A stretch of 27,738 nucleotides of DNA from Theodoxus fluviatilis (taxonomy: Eukaryota > Mollusca > Gastropoda > Cycloneritida > Neritidae). A program made the position numbers and the translations under genes. Below the pieces are notes generated by a model that was given only the letters and a program-made list of their open reading frames with translations, was not told the origin of the DNA and made no database searches. The stretch is from positions 20,001 through 47,738 of the forward strand of contig JAWQFJ010006099.1 of the NCBI GenBank assembly GCA_034096865.1, written 5' to 3'. Shown here in pieces: positions 26,554 to 27,738 of this stretch. Position 1 is the first letter of the stretch. Each line of letters opens with the position of its first letter.

Positions 26554-26802
26554 TTAACTCATTTGTGATGCATTGCATCATAGGATCCTACCTGCTGAAT
26601 GTAGTTGTTTCGGATGCGTAGGTTTACAAGTTGCTACGCATTTGCATACTTTTCCTTGCTGATCAAATTCAGAGGACTATACTTAATTCTGTAGCTTGAG
26701 TATATTTTTAAATACAAATGTTCAAAATACATATATTTTCCTGTAATTCCAGGGATTAAATGCACTAAAAATATTTAAAATACTTAGTCTTGAATGAGTT
26801 AA
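26554..26802. mobile_element. TTAA-flanked MITE candidate
   Basis: TTAA at 26554-26557 and 26799-26802 flank a 241-bp AT-rich segment whose ends are ctcatt and aatgag, giving ttaactcatt in inverted orientation. TTAA duplication is the hallmark of piggyBac-type insertion. The inverted repeat is short, so chance is possible. A perfect small hairpin (tgatgca-t-tgcatca) lies next to the left end. Confidence 0.4.
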
Positions 26803-26828
26803 TATACATGTAAGTGCATGTGCAGTTT

Positions 26829-26863
26829 GTTGTTTGTTTGCTTGTTTGTTTGTTTGTTTGCTA
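26829..26863. repeat. (GTTT)n microsatellite
   Basis: tttgtttg repeats with one gcttg interruption. Confidence 0.9.
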
Positions 26864-27280
26864 GCATTAAAAACATTTGAACTCTTAGTGACATAGAAGA
26901 TAAAGCAGCAGCAAAAGAAAAAAAACTACAGAAAAAACTAAACCACCCAGGGCTATGGACTTATCCCCTTATACTTTTCACTTCTCATTTTGAAAAACTG
27001 AGTTTTTAAACACCAACCATCTTTGACAGTCCATATAATGCCCTCACAAAATAGCAAAAGGCCATGAGCTATGTATCATTTCAAAGGCAATTCAGAGACT
27101 TTCATGCTGGTACCAATGTCTCAAAACTGTCAAAAACGTCATACGACTCATCTTGCGGTGAGGGTCACAAATACAGAACAACGGACCGTGGCTACATGGG
27201 GAGTACAGATGTCTCTTTTCATCTCAGACAAACTGAAATTCTAGTAGAAACCCTTCAAAGTGCACTGGTGTGTGAACATG
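26864..27280. other. Unrecognised sequence
   Basis: An open frame runs from about 27064 into the tandem repeat at 27281, but it has no recognisable domain. The segment gtacagatgtctcttttcat at about 27204 may be a degenerate upstream unit of that repeat. Confidence 0.35.
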
Positions 27281-27413
27281 TAGGAACCACAGACATCTCT
27301 CACCATCTCAAAGACACCGATATTTCAGCCAGGCTTGTACAGACACAAAGAGATGTGTAGGAACAACAGACATCTCTCACCATCTCTAAGACACTGATAG
27401 TTCAGCCAGACTG
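27281..27413. repeat. 77-bp tandem duplication, about 1.7 units
   Basis: taggaaccacagacatctct at 27281 recurs as taggaacaacagacatctct at 27358, both followed by caccatctc-aagacac and cagcca. Confidence 0.85.
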
Positions 27414-27478
27414 GAAAAAAAGAAAACAGAAAAAAATGACCGGAGTCTGACCAATTGTATTCTCTCGTGAGAGAAGTG

Positions 27479-27494
27479 GGCCCTGAAGAGGGCC
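27479..27494 (-). other. 16-nt stem-loop matching the histone mRNA 3' consensus
   Basis: On the minus strand the sequence is ggccctcttcagggcc, which fits GGYYYUNHUNARRRCC with a perfect 6-bp stem. No histone coding sequence precedes it on that strand within the window, and no purine-rich downstream element follows. It may be chance. Confidence 0.3.
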
Positions 27495-27500
27495 GTTACT

Positions 27501-27738
27501 AGAGCAGTCGTAGGCTTCTAGAGCAGTCGTAGGCGAGCTTTCGGAGGGGATCCTCCTTCTTCAGGCCAAGTGGTACAGGACTGGCAGGCGTAGGGTTTAA
27601 ATAGGGGACTGGCGGAGGCTCGTGCAACGCAAGTCCCCCGAGAAAAGCAGGAGTGGACATGCGCTCACCCCCGTAGAAGGACCGTCCACACCGCAGAGAA
27701 CACGGGGAACCCGTGCCACAGAGCAGGGCGGGCTCAAC
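27501..27738. other. GC-rich right edge with a short tandem repeat
   Basis: gagcagtcgtaggc occurs twice (about 27502 and 27522). On the minus strand, cctgaagaagga...cctccgaaagctcg resembles the GAAGAAGG-CGAAA motif often seen at the ends of retroelements such as Penelope-like elements. Nothing more can be said before the window ends. Confidence 0.35.

Noticed and set aside
27064..27360. Open frame of 98 codons at the right end
   Set aside because: There is no recognisable domain, it runs into a tandem repeat and the composition is not coding-like.
27530..27575. Hammerhead ribozyme (CTGAAGA ... GAAA core on the minus strand)
   Set aside because: An extra unpaired A follows CTGAAGA, and I could not find matching stem I and stem III strands around it.

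Overview
This is animal nuclear DNA. Short exons with GT/AG borders are separated by introns packed with microsatellites, minisatellites and decayed non-LTR retrotransposons. The repeat mix (several LINE 3' ends, a tRNA-derived SINE, a broken leader exon like those of YqaJ/SWIM-type invertebrate proteins) and the four-domain fasciclin gene suggest a lophotrochozoan, most likely a gastropod or other mollusc. The species assignment is inference.

One protein-coding gene can be supported. It lies on the + strand and runs off the left edge. Twelve exons (992-1098, 2314-2498, 4497-4674, 5998-6118, 6972-7113, 10116-10275, 10652-10784, 11444-11591, 12251-12388, 13709-13904, 15077-15206, 16155-16357) join without a reading-frame conflict into 612 complete C-terminal codons plus a stop. 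They encode the C-terminal half of one FAS1 domain, three further FAS1 domains and a hydrophobic C-terminus typical of a GPI signal. This matches fasciclin-1, a GPI-anchored cell-adhesion protein. Domains 2 and 3 are each built from three exons with the same intron phases (2-0, 0-1, 1-2). Domain 4 repeats this pattern after one extra symmetric exon, so exon triplets appear to have been duplicated together with the domains.

Introns (1-16154): dispersed repeat modules (three copies each of modules A and B, and of module C if the inverted copy is counted), LINE 3' ends at 1370-2260 (-), 3560-3775 (+), 3880-4235 (+) and 8488-8840 (+), a palindromic MITE candidate at 2614-3016, a tRNA-Lys-like SINE at 8268-8487 (-), a broken YqaJ/SWIM-type leader exon at 8953-9254 (-), minisatellites (18, 34, 52 and about 46 bp) and long TG/CA/TC tracts. 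The TG-rich tract in the second-to-last but one intron is about 900 bp.

3' side (16358-22420): probably a very long 3' UTR. The first AATAAA I found after the stop is at 22397. This stretch holds a MITE candidate with an 8-bp direct flank (16459-17001), a near-complete L2/CR1-like LINE 3' end (17975-18757) and a C-rich tandem array. From 22.4 kb to the right edge I see no protein gene. A CpG-rich 2.7-kb block is bracketed by a direct duplication of about 250-300 bp, followed by a (CA)n tract, a TTAA-flanked MITE candidate and small tandem repeats.

No new gene system was identified. The most notable observations are the exon-phase periodicity, the minisatellite that expanded inside a LINE coding sequence, the MITE in the presumed 3' UTR and the duplicated flanks of the CpG-rich block.
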